Source: DAOTYE01 sp034434915
Lineage (GTDB): Bacteria > Chloroflexota > Dehalococcoidia > Dehalococcoidales > RBG-16-60-22
Reading direction: 5' to 3'
Length of the DNA: 30,391 nucleotides
Assembly: GCA_034434915.1 (NCBI GenBank)
Contig: DAOTYE010000064.1
Location: 1 to 30,391, forward strand
Shown: piece after piece, positions 23,329 through 29,935 of the stretch
Layout: each line of letters starts with the position of its first letter
Numbering within the stretch: position 1 is the stretch's first letter
Notes under the pieces: model-generated
What the model saw: the letters and a program-made list of their open reading frames with translations, nothing else
What the model was told of the DNA's origin: nothing
Databases searched by the model: none
Made by a program: the position numbers and the translations under genes

Positions 23329-23938
23329 GACAGACAGCACCCCGGCTGAACAGGTCAGTCAAAGCTCATCTAAGCAGGCTTATCTTTTAGGTGCCGTGGG
23401 AATCATCGCCACCCTGCTCATGGCCGCGGCAGTGGTCTATTTCCGCGATTTTATTCAAGGGCTCGGTGGCTATGGCTACCTGGGCGCCTTCTTTATCAGC
23501 ATCCTGGGCGGATGCACCTTCATTATTCCCGTCCCCATGCTGGCAGTGGTGTTTGCGCTGGGTGGTGTGGTGACATATACCTGGCTCCTGGGTTTCGTGT
23601 CCGGTCTGGGAGAAACCATCGGTGCGGTCATCATTTACATGACCGGCTACGGAGGCGGCACGGCGCTACGCCAGCGCAAAGAAGGCAAAATGCAGGCGCT
23701 CATGGGCCGCCTCATGGCACTGATGGAGAAGAGAGGTTCCATTACGCTCTTTATCCTCGCCGCCATCCTGAACCCGTTCTTTTACCCTGCCGCCCTCGCC
23801 GCTGGCGCCCTACACTTCGGTATGAGACGGTATTTCTTCATCTGCCTGGCAGGCAAGACTATCAAGGGGATGACCGTGGCTTATGCCGGCTTTCTCGGAC
23901 TGCGCGGGCTGTTCAATCTGCTGGGGATACCGGTCTAA
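23255..23938 (+). CDS. VTT/DedA-like membrane protein
   Basis: The product has a charged, serine-rich cytoplasmic N-terminus, then about five hydrophobic segments (AYLLGAVGIIATLLMAAAVVY; LGAFFISILGGCTFIIPVPMLAVVFALG is split into two by a proline turn; LLGFVSGLGETIGAVIIYMTGYGGG; ITLFILAAILNPFFYPAALAAGAL; a final YAGFLGLRGLFNLLG). The G-x-x-x-G/E motif and the re-entrant NPFFYPAA loop resemble VTT (SNARE-associated/DedA) proteins, recently tied to lipid scrambling or undecaprenyl-phosphate transport. The start is uncertain: the GTG used here overlaps clpC by 74 nt and has no ribosome site, while a TTG at 23285 follows AAGGAG at long spacing. It could be part of the heat-shock operon. Confidence 0.8.
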   Translation: MSSKKETLSELTAEKKVCHSAEEIETDSTPAEQVSQSSSKQAYLLGAVGIIATLLMAAAVVYFRDFIQGLGGYGYLGAFFISILGGCTFIIPVPMLAVVFALGGVVTYTWLLGFVSGLGETIGAVIIYMTGYGGGTALRQRKEGKMQALMGRLMALMEKRGSITLFILAAILNPFFYPAALAAGALHFGMRRYFFICLAGKTIKGMTVAYAGFLGLRGLFNLLGIPV

Positions 23939-23939
23939 C

Positions 23940-24563
23940 TTAGCTTTCCAGAATCTTAATCCTGATGATTTTATCCCCCGGGAAATTGGGGTTCTGGCTG
24001 GGGTCGCGCGGAGTCAGCTTTTTCAGCACATCCATCCCCTCAATCAGCTGTCCAAAGACGGTATGCTTGCCATCAAGCCCGGGCTGGGGAGTATAGGTAA
24101 TGAAGAACTGACAGCCATTAGTGTCAGGCCCGGAGTTAGCCATGGAGAGCGCCCCGGCGATGTGCTTGTGCGCGGTGAATTCGTCCTTGAACTTATAGCC
24201 GGGATTGCCCATGCCGGTGCCGGTGGGGTCACCGCCCTGCGCCATGAAACCAGGCAAAACCCGGTGAAAGGTTGACCCATCATAGAAACCCTCACGCGCA
24301 AGAAAGACGAAGTTGTTAACTGTCACCGGCACATCCTTGGCGAAGAGCTCAAGCACCATGTTGCCCTTCTCCGTCTCAATGATGGCGGTGTACTTTTTAC
24401 CGGTGTCAATAATCATTGGTGGTGGCGCAGAGTAAGTCTTTGGCTTGGCGGCAGGCGCCGAGGCAGGTGCGGGCGCAGGCGATGGCTTAGCACAAGCAGT
24501 AATGACAATAAGAGCAAAGAAAAGGACAATTATGACAAGCCGAGCTGTGACTTTCCCGACCAT
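23940..24563 (-). CDS. cyclophilin-type peptidyl-prolyl isomerase, lipoprotein
   Basis: It catalyses proline cis-trans isomerisation in exported or surface proteins. From the ATG at 24561-24563 the product is 207 residues: a signal peptide with a long hydrophobic core, lipobox VITAC (Cys24), a proline/alanine linker (25-55) and a cyclophilin domain with the catalytic FHR (99-101), QGGDPTGTG, QFFIT (152-156) and LDGKHTVFG. The frame extends to an ATG at 24611, but this would place the promoter -10 box within the coding region, whereas the chosen start has GGAGGAAAGT upstream. The stop is 1 nt from the convergent VTT gene stop. Confidence 0.93.
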   Translation of the reverse strand: MVGKVTARLVIIVLFFALIVITACAKPSPAPAPASAPAAKPKTYSAPPPMIIDTGKKYTAIIETEKGNMVLELFAKDVPVTVNNFVFLAREGFYDGSTFHRVLPGFMAQGGDPTGTGMGNPGYKFKDEFTAHKHIAGALSMANSGPDTNGCQFFITYTPQPGLDGKHTVFGQLIEGMDVLKKLTPRDPSQNPNFPGDKIIRIKILES

Positions 24564-24595
24564 ACTTTCCTCCGTGTCACAAACGTCTTGATGAG

Positions 24596-24624
24596 ATTTT
24601 ATCCCAAACATGACACTGATGCAA
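24596..24624 (-). promoter_or_regulatory. sigma70-type promoter for the cyclophilin gene
   Basis: On the minus strand TTGCAT (24619-24624) and TAAAAT (24596-24601) are 17 nt apart. The same two hexamers with the same spacing recur, facing the other way, at 25059-25087. Confidence 0.7.
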
Positions 24625-25058
24625 ACCTGCCATCCCTGAATTTACGCACCTGCTAGAACAGGTGGCCCTTGCTGGACTATGCAAAGACAGATGAAGAGCG
24701 ATTACCAGTCTCTGCAGATTGATGAGGTCAGAAATCGGGTTCTTGAGCCTTACTTAAGTGATTCAGTATTGGCTCAGCCAGTATTGTAACACGTTCCCTC
24801 AACTTAATAGCCCAACGTCATCTGCTGCTTGCGGGTTTAAGACGATGCTCTGAAGAAGCTTGCCTGTCCCCACCCAACCCACCTTTCCGCCCTTTCCGTT
24901 TCCATCCCCCTGATGCAACCAGTCCAGTGCCTTTGCACAGGAGCCATTCTGCCACTCCATGTTTTGCCCAACACCCAATACCGCCTCTGCGCCTGATGTC
25001 ACTAAAATCGTTCGTGTCACGCACCGATACCACATCCGCCATAACAGGCTCCTTTGAC
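24625..25058. other. 434-nt stretch with no supportable gene
   Basis: Between two outward-facing promoters lies sequence in which I recognise no gene. Short minus-strand frames (to 98 codons, about 24799-25095) translate to Gly/Lys/Trp-rich sequence with no family resemblance and I do not call them. Structure is present: a CACCTG/CAGGTG hairpin (24647-24664), CAGTATTG repeated directly with a GGCTCAGCC palindrome between (24763-24785 region), a CTTAAG palindrome near 24754, and a C/pyrimidine-rich run (24868-24912) that is GGA/GGG-rich on the minus strand. It could be a structured RNA, a decayed mobile element or a decayed gene. Confidence 0.5.
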
Positions 25059-25087
25059 TTGCATCCACTACCATTATCGGGTAAAAT
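25059..25087 (+). promoter_or_regulatory. sigma70-type promoter ahead of the tRNA cluster
   Basis: TTGCAT (25059-25064) and TAAAAT (25082-25087) are separated by 17 nt and point towards the tRNA-Gly remnant and tRNA-Leu. Confidence 0.6.
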
Positions 25088-25164
25088 GTCACCAAAGCGT
25101 GGACAAACAGCTGGCAGAGATGGTTTTAACGCCAGCCGGCAGTCGGTTGGCTTTGGTTATCATC

Positions 25165-25209
25165 CTGCCAAGGAGAGGTTCGCGGGTTCGTATCCCGTCT
25201 TCCGCTCCA
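25165..25209 (+). pseudogene. 3' half of tRNA-Gly(GCC), 5' half missing or degenerate
   Basis: The anticodon loop CTGCCAA (25165-25171, anticodon GCC), the 3' side of the anticodon stem, a 5-nt variable loop, an intact T arm (GCGGG, TTCGTAT, CCCGT; 25182-25198), the 3' acceptor strand CTTCCGC (25199-25205), discriminator T and encoded CCA (25207-25209) form a normal tRNA-Gly 3' half. The matching 5' acceptor strand GCGGAAG is not present upstream. The 5' side of the anticodon stem mispairs and no proper D arm can be drawn. This looks like a truncated tRNA, perhaps an integration scar. An unusual functional tRNA is less likely. Confidence 0.65.
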
Positions 25210-25220
25210 GGTATTTTTGA

Positions 25221-25305
25221 GCCGAAGTGGCGGAAGGGTAGACGCGACAGTCTCAAAAACTGTTGGAGGGCAACCTCCGTGTCGGTTCAAATCCGACCTT
25301 CGGCA
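25221..25305 (+). tRNA. tRNA-Leu(CAA)
   Basis: The 85-nt class II tRNA has a paired acceptor stem GCCGAAG/CTTCGGC (25221-25227 with 25298-25304), anticodon stem ACAGT/ACTGT with loop CTCAAAA and anticodon CAA (25254-25256), a long variable arm (GGAGG/CCTCC) and T arm GTCGG-TTCAAAT-CCGAC. The discriminator is A and CCA is not encoded (CGT follows), unlike the two other tRNA 3' ends here. Confidence 0.95.
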
Positions 25306-25328
25306 CGTAAAACACGGTCAGTAATGCG

Positions 25329-25712
25329 GTGAAACGTATCTTCATTTTTCTGGTCATGGCGAGCATCCTGTTATTGCCGGCGACCGCCTGCAAACGTGAA
25401 GTGCCTATCTACCGTGATCCGGCGACACCCATCACGGTTAAGCTAAAACAGGAGTTCACCATCGCCATAAACTCCAATCCAGCCACCGCCTATATGTGGC
25501 GGGAGTTCTATGATGAGACCATGCTGGAGGTCCTGGAAGCCTCATTCCAGGTCAACCCTGAAGAAATGCGGACCAGCCCGGACAACTATCTCGCCCAGCA
25601 CTACCGCTTCAAGGCACTGAAAAAAGGCACCACCACAGTTACCCTCCGCCTGTACGGTCCCAGCCCCGAGCGCTACTTCAGAGAAGTAGTCTTCAATGTC
25701 ACTGTCATCTGA
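25329..25712 (+). CDS. lipoprotein with a chagasin-like (I42) protease-inhibitor fold
   Basis: The 127-residue product has a basic start, a hydrophobic signal segment (4-17) and a lipobox-like ATAC with Cys21, so it is probably membrane-anchored outside the cytoplasm. Residues 33-127 look like an I42 domain: the NPATAYMW motif (50-57) corresponds to the chagasin NPTTGF/Y loop, and HYRFKALKKGTTTVTLRLYGPSPE matches the later strands. Chagasin-type proteins inhibit papain-like cysteine proteases. The GxGG loop is not visible and the RPW/F loop appears altered, so inhibitory activity is not assured. The start is a GTG without a clear ribosome site. It lies between tRNA-Leu and tRNA-Gln, possibly cotranscribed with the former. 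Confidence 0.78.
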   Translation: MKRIFIFLVMASILLLPATACKREVPIYRDPATPITVKLKQEFTIAINSNPATAYMWREFYDETMLEVLEASFQVNPEEMRTSPDNYLAQHYRFKALKKGTTTVTLRLYGPSPERYFREVVFNVTVI

Positions 25713-25730
25713 GCCAGCTGACAAAACACA

Positions 25731-25759
25731 TTGCCTCCGCCAGTGCCCCGTGTTATAAT
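25731..25759 (+). promoter_or_regulatory. sigma70-type promoter for tRNA-Gln
   Basis: TTGCCT (25731-25736) and a perfect TATAAT (25754-25759) are separated by 17 nt; the tRNA begins 14 nt after the -10 box. Confidence 0.8.
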
Positions 25760-25773
25760 TCCAAGCGTAAGAC

Positions 25774-25847
25774 TGCCGAGTTGTGTAGTGGTAGCACAGA
25801 GGACTTTGGATCCTTTAGCCCAGGTTCGAATCCTGGCTCGGCAGCCA
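25774..25847 (+). tRNA. tRNA-Gln(TTG)
   Basis: Acceptor stem TGCCGAG/CTCGGCA (25774-25780 with 25837-25843), anticodon stem GAGGA/TCCTT (one G-T pair) with loop CTTTGGA and anticodon TTG (25806-25808), T loop TTCGAAT, discriminator G and encoded CCA (25845-25847). Its U34 is a substrate of the MnmA encoded at 14410. Confidence 0.96.
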
Positions 25848-25947
25848 TTTTGCTCCTATCCTTTCAGATACCGCCCCAGGAAACAAAAGTAACTCACAGA
25901 AAAAAGTGATTGCATACCCCCACTTCTTAATTTCCCGGCGCTTGTGC

Positions 25948-25953
25948 TATACT
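25948..25953 (+). promoter_or_regulatory. extended -10 promoter element for argC
   Basis: TGCTATACT (TATACT at 25948-25953) is an extended -10 box. No good -35 is seen. It lies 30 nt before the TTG start of argC. Confidence 0.5.
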
Positions 25954-25983
25954 CAAAGAAAAGCCTGGAAAGGACCTGACCAG

Positions 25984-27021
25984 TTGGGCAAAGTAAAAGT
26001 AGGCATCATCAACGTCACCGGCTATGCTGGCGTGGAGCTTGCCCGCCTGCTCTACAAGCACCCCGGCATAGAGCTGACCTCTGTTACCGGGCGCAGTGCC
26101 GCCGGCCAGAAATTAAACCAAATCTTCCCTCACCTTGATAAGCTTGACCTGGACATTGCACCTAAGCTGGGAGAGGTAGAGCTTGCCTTTTCCGCCCTGC
26201 CCCACAAGGAAAGCGCCCAGGAGATTGTCCCGCTGATAGAGAAAGGCATTAAAGTAGTTGACATCAGCGCTGACTTCCGCCTCAACGACCCTGACGATTA
26301 CCCGCGCTGGTATAACTTCACCCACCCCGCACCACTGCTCCTCAAAAAAGCGATCTACGGTCTTACCGAGCTTTACCGCAAAAAGATTGCCTCAGCACAG
26401 CTCATCGCCAATCCGGGATGCTATCCCACCGGAGCGATTCTGGCGCTGGCGCCTGCGGTAAAAGAAGGACTGATTGCCCCGGACATCGTAATTGACAGCA
26501 AGTCTGGCGTCTCCGGGGCGGGACGTTCCCTCAGCCTGAGCACCCATTTCTCCGAAGTTAATGAGGACGTGAGCGCATACGCCCTGGAGGGACACCGCCA
26601 CCTGCCAGAAATCACTCAGGAGCTCAAGAAGCTCGGCGGGAAAGAGCCATCAGTGACCTTCATCCCCCACCTCATCCCGATGACCCGCGGCATCCTCACC
26701 ACCGCCTATGCCTCGCTTGTCACGGGAAAACTGGCTGAAGGCAAAAAAGGTATAGAGGAACTGAGACAGCTTTACCTTGACTTCTACAAAGGCGAGCCTT
26801 TCGTGCGCGTGTCAGCCACCCCACCTCACACCAAGCACACCTGGGGCAATAACTTCTGCTTCATCTATCCCACCATTGACCTGCGGACGAACCGGCTCAT
26901 CGCCATCAGCGCCATAGACAACCTGGTCAAGGGCGCGGCGGGGCAGGCGATTCAGAACATGAACCTCATGCTGGGTTTGCCGGAAACCACCGGGCTTGAG
27001 GCGCTGCCTGTTTACCCGTAA
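25984..27021 (+). CDS. argC: N-acetyl-gamma-glutamyl-phosphate reductase
   Basis: ArgC reduces N-acetylglutamyl phosphate with NADPH in arginine synthesis. From the TTG at 25984 the product is 345 residues and opens MGKVKVGIINVTGYAGVELARLL, the family's Rossmann start. The catalytic cysteine is C146 (ANPGCYPTG), and EGHRHLPEI carries the conserved histidine. The frame is open to an ATG at 25906, but this would add 26 residues with no homology and would include the -10 box; AGGA (25971-25974) suits the TTG. Other arg genes do not follow within the window: the next gene is convergent. Confidence 0.95.
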   Translation: MGKVKVGIINVTGYAGVELARLLYKHPGIELTSVTGRSAAGQKLNQIFPHLDKLDLDIAPKLGEVELAFSALPHKESAQEIVPLIEKGIKVVDISADFRLNDPDDYPRWYNFTHPAPLLLKKAIYGLTELYRKKIASAQLIANPGCYPTGAILALAPAVKEGLIAPDIVIDSKSGVSGAGRSLSLSTHFSEVNEDVSAYALEGHRHLPEITQELKKLGGKEPSVTFIPHLIPMTRGILTTAYASLVTGKLAEGKKGIEELRQLYLDFYKGEPFVRVSATPPHTKHTWGNNFCFIYPTIDLRTNRLIAISAIDNLVKGAAGQAIQNMNLMLGLPETTGLEALPVYP

Positions 27022-27022
27022 G

Positions 27023-27898
27023 TCAGGCGGTCGCCCTTTCCACCATCTTCCGGTATGCCGCCATTAATCGCCGTGTGACTTTGCCCGGCTTGCCCGAGCC
27101 GATTTTGATGAAGGCGCCTTTCCCGTCCCTTATCGTTATAAGTGGCATTATCTCCATGATGGAATTGGTCAGGAAAGCCTCATTAAACCGGCTGAGGTCT
27201 GCCAGCCTCACCTCTTTCTCCACCACCTCAATGCCCAGCTTCTCCGCCAGTTCCAACACCACCTGGCGCGCAATCCCGGGGAGAATACCGCTCGCCACGG
27301 GAGGCGTCACCAGCTCTGAGTCCACAAAAAAGACATTGCTGGTACTGCCCTCAGCAATTGAACCACGTTCATTCAGGAGCAGTGCTTCATCAAAACCCAC
27401 CGCCTCCGCTTCGCCCTTCGCCAGCAGACTCAGTAAATAATTCGTCGTTTTCAGGCGAGATAGTGGCGACCGGCTGTCCCGTCGCCACGAGGAGATACAG
27501 GCTTTGAAGCCTTTCTCATACACAGAGTCGGACAACGGTTTATAATCCCGCGCTGTGACCAGCACGGTGGGGGTGCTCTTTGTGCTCACGCCGGGAAAAG
27601 CGCCAGGTGCGCCTTTGGTGACAGTAAGGCGCACGCGAGCCTTCCGCAAACCGTTTGCCTCCACTGTATCCGCACACGCCTTTTCCAGTCCCTGCTGTGA
27701 CAGCGCCGAATCAATGCCAATTTCTTTTGCTGAGGTCAGGAGGCGTTTGATGTGCCTATCAAGGAGAAAAATTTTCCCGCGATATGCTCGCATTGTCTCA
27801 AACAGCCCATAGCCGTAGAGAAAACCGAAGTCAAAGACAGACACCTTCGCTTCCGAGCGAGGCACCAGAGCGCCATTCAAATAGACCAGTTCTGCCAC
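27023..27898 (-). CDS. pabC: aminodeoxychorismate lyase (class IV aminotransferase fold)
   Basis: It splits 4-amino-4-deoxychorismate into p-aminobenzoate and pyruvate. The 291-residue product is a fold-type IV PLP enzyme: VYLNGALVPRSEAKVSVFD, GLFETMRAYRGKIFLLDRHIKRL, the PLP lysine K150 (SRLKTTNYL), EALLLNERGSIAEGSTSN and SGILPGIAR. By sequence alone a branched-chain or D-amino acid aminotransferase would be possible; its place 7 nt after pabA in a pabB-pabA-pabC order makes the lyase much the best choice. It converges on argC 1 nt away. Confidence 0.87.
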   Translation of the reverse strand: MAELVYLNGALVPRSEAKVSVFDFGFLYGYGLFETMRAYRGKIFLLDRHIKRLLTSAKEIGIDSALSQQGLEKACADTVEANGLRKARVRLTVTKGAPGAFPGVSTKSTPTVLVTARDYKPLSDSVYEKGFKACISSWRRDSRSPLSRLKTTNYLLSLLAKGEAEAVGFDEALLLNERGSIAEGSTSNVFFVDSELVTPPVASGILPGIARQVVLELAEKLGIEVVEKEVRLADLSRFNEAFLTNSIMEIMPLITIRDGKGAFIKIGSGKPGKVTRRLMAAYRKMVERATA

Positions 27899-27905
27899 AA
27901 CTAAC

Positions 27906-28484
27906 TCACTTTTTCAGTCGGGGCAAGCTCAGGAAATTAGCCAGTATCTCATGTCCGAAGTCGGTCAGAATAGACTCGGGATGAAACTGCACACCTTCCA
28001 CGCCGTCTTCTCTATTCCTTACGCCCATAATCTCGCCTTCATCAGTCCGGGCAGAAATTTCCAGAGAAGAGGGGATTGTCTCTCTCTCAATAATGAGGGA
28101 GTGATAGCGTCCGCCCACCAGCGGCGACGGCAGACCGCGGAAAACCGTCTGCCCATCGTGGAAAACGAGAGACGATTTGCCGTGGACCGGCACCTGCGCC
28201 CGCCTGATGACGCCCCCATAGACATAGCCGATGCACTGGTGACCCAGGCACACGCCGAGAATGGGAATTCTGCCCCGGAAGTGGCGGACAACGTCATTGG
28301 AAATCCCCGCTTCCAGAGGCGTGCAGGGACCGGGAGAAATGATGATGTGGCTGGGCGACATCTCTTCAATCTGCGACAAGGTAACGGCATCGTTGCGATA
28401 GACCGCCGGCTCCCAGCCCAGCTCGCCCAGATACTGGACGAGGTTATAGGTGAAAGAATCATAGTTGTCTATCACCAGAATCAC
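27906..28484 (-). CDS. pabA: aminodeoxychorismate synthase, glutamine amidotransferase subunit
   Basis: This class I glutaminase supplies ammonia to PabB. The 192-residue product begins MILVIDNYDSFTYNLVQYL and has the catalytic cysteine C79 (GVCLGHQ), oxyanion residues ISPGPCTP, and the His-Glu pair H168/E170 (VQFHPES). The same subunit may also serve anthranilate synthase (TrpG), and sequence cannot separate the two; the PabB-type partner overlapping it by 4 nt (ATGA) supports PabA. Confidence 0.92.
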   Translation of the reverse strand: MILVIDNYDSFTYNLVQYLGELGWEPAVYRNDAVTLSQIEEMSPSHIIISPGPCTPLEAGISNDVVRHFRGRIPILGVCLGHQCIGYVYGGVIRRAQVPVHGKSSLVFHDGQTVFRGLPSPLVGGRYHSLIIERETIPSSLEISARTDEGEIMGVRNREDGVEGVQFHPESILTDFGHEILANFLSLPRLKK

Positions 28485-29923
28485 CGCTTTGCCTCCACCG
28501 CCACGTGAGATGAGAGCTTGAGCGCCTGAATTAACGCCTTTGCCTTATGGAGCGTTTCATCATACTCCGCCTCCGGCTCAGAGTCATAGACAATGCCCCC
28601 ACCCACCTGGAAATACGCCTTCCCGTTTTTAATCAGAATGGTACGAATCACGATATTTAAGTCCATGTCCCCGCCGAAGCTGAGGTAGCCGATGGAGCCG
28701 GTATAGACACTGCGGCGGGTGGGCTCAAGCTCATCAATAATCTCCATCGCCCTCACCTTGGGCGCGCCGGTGATTGACCCGCCAGGGAATGAAGCCTTGA
28801 GCAGGTCAATCCGATTTTTCCCCTCGCATAATCGTCCGACCACTGTGGAGGTCAGGTGGAATATGGTGGGGAACGTCTCCAGAACCGCCAGCTCGGTCAC
28901 CTTTACTGTTCCGTAGCGGCACACCCTGCCGAGGTCGTTCCGCTCCAGGTCAACAATCATCACGTTCTCAGCGCGGTCCTTGGCGCTGGCGAGCAGTTCC
29001 TGCGCCAGCCTTTCATCTTCTTCCGGCGTCCTGCCGCGGGGACGCGTTCCCTTGATGGGGCGCGTCTCCACCCAATCGCCACGCACTTTAAGAAACCGCT
29101 CCGGTGAAGCACTCACCACAGTGACCCCGTCAAAGCTCAGATAGTTGGCAAAGGGAGCGGGATTGATGGTGCGCAGTCGCTGGTACAGTTCATAAGGAGG
29201 CACAGACAAATCAGCTTCAAAGCGCTGGGAGATATTGACCTGGAAAATATCTCCGGCACAGATATACTCGCGGGCTTGCGCCACGGCTTTCAGGTATGCC
29301 TCCCGTGAAAAGTTTGAGGTGAGGGTTACGTTTTCCTCTTTGAGAGCTGAACTCGCCGGCGCCAGCGGTTTTTCAGATTGCGCCAGCAAGCGACTTTTTA
29401 TTTCTCGCAGTCGGGCTTCGGCGCGTTTCTTTCGCTTTTCTTCTTCTAACTCAGGAAAGCCGGTAGAGATAAGATACGCCCTGTTTTCCAGATGGTCAAA
29501 TGCCAGAATAGTATCATAAAAGGCAAGATAGCATTCCGGCAGTTGCAGGTCGTCAATAGCTTTCTTCGGCAGGCGCTCAATGAAGTGGCACAGGTCATAG
29601 CTGAAGTAGCCCACCGCCCCACCGATGAAGGGCAGGCTGGAGGGATTGTCAAGGCTATAGATTGCCAGCAATTCGTGAAGTACATCAAAAGGATTGCCCT
29701 GTCTGAGCTGTTCTCCGCTCTCCCCTGACAGGACAATCTCTTTTCCCCGGCTCCTCAGCACCAGGAAAGGACTGCATCCCATGAAAGAGTATCTTCCCAG
29801 CCTGACCGGGTCCATGCCGCTGTCCAGAAAGAAGCTATGGGGCTGTCCGCGGAAGTACTCAAAAAGCTGAGGTGCGTTGTGGGGAGTATGCAGTTCAGTA
29901 ATAACCGGGTAACACTTCACCAT
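28481..29923 (-). CDS. pabB: aminodeoxychorismate synthase component I
   Basis: PabB aminates chorismate to 4-amino-4-deoxychorismate for folate synthesis. The 480-residue product has the anthranilate-synthase-I fold with an N-terminal FIGGAVGYFSYDLCHFIE segment, IFQVNISQRFEADL, SASPERFLKV, the catalytic-site PIKGTRPRGRT with K291, ENVMIVDLERNDLGRVC, GSITGAPKVRAMEIID and YFQVGGGIVYDS. PabB has lysine in PIKGT where TrpE has alanine (PIAGT), so K291 identifies PabB. The ATG has only a weak GGTAAG upstream. The stop overlaps the pabA start. Confidence 0.95.
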   Translation of the reverse strand: MVKCYPVITELHTPHNAPQLFEYFRGQPHSFFLDSGMDPVRLGRYSFMGCSPFLVLRSRGKEIVLSGESGEQLRQGNPFDVLHELLAIYSLDNPSSLPFIGGAVGYFSYDLCHFIERLPKKAIDDLQLPECYLAFYDTILAFDHLENRAYLISTGFPELEEEKRKKRAEARLREIKSRLLAQSEKPLAPASSALKEENVTLTSNFSREAYLKAVAQAREYICAGDIFQVNISQRFEADLSVPPYELYQRLRTINPAPFANYLSFDGVTVVSASPERFLKVRGDWVETRPIKGTRPRGRTPEEDERLAQELLASAKDRAENVMIVDLERNDLGRVCRYGTVKVTELAVLETFPTIFHLTSTVVGRLCEGKNRIDLLKASFPGGSITGAPKVRAMEIIDELEPTRRSVYTGSIGYLSFGGDMDLNIVIRTILIKNGKAYFQVGGGIVYDSEPEAEYDETLHKAKALIQALKLSSHVAVEAKR

Positions 29924-29935
29924 TTCTTACCGCGA

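Noticed and set aside
24799..25095. Minus-strand frame of 98 codons, and an overlapping 74-codon frame, in the unexplained segment
   Set aside because: Composition is odd (Gly/Lys/Trp/Arg-rich), there is no convincing ribosome site or family match, and overlapping frames look alike in quality, which suggests chance openness of G-rich DNA.
25090..25209. tRNA-Sec (selC) near the tRNA cluster
   Set aside because: The anticodon loop carries GCC, not TCA, and there is no long variable arm or extended acceptor stem; other gaps also lack a TCA-bearing class II tRNA.
27023..27898. Branched-chain or D-amino acid aminotransferase
   Set aside because: Same fold, but the pabB-pabA context 7 nt away makes aminodeoxychorismate lyase the better call.
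28481..29923. Anthranilate synthase component I (TrpE)
   Set aside because: The site reads PIKGT with lysine, as in PabB; TrpE has PIAGT.
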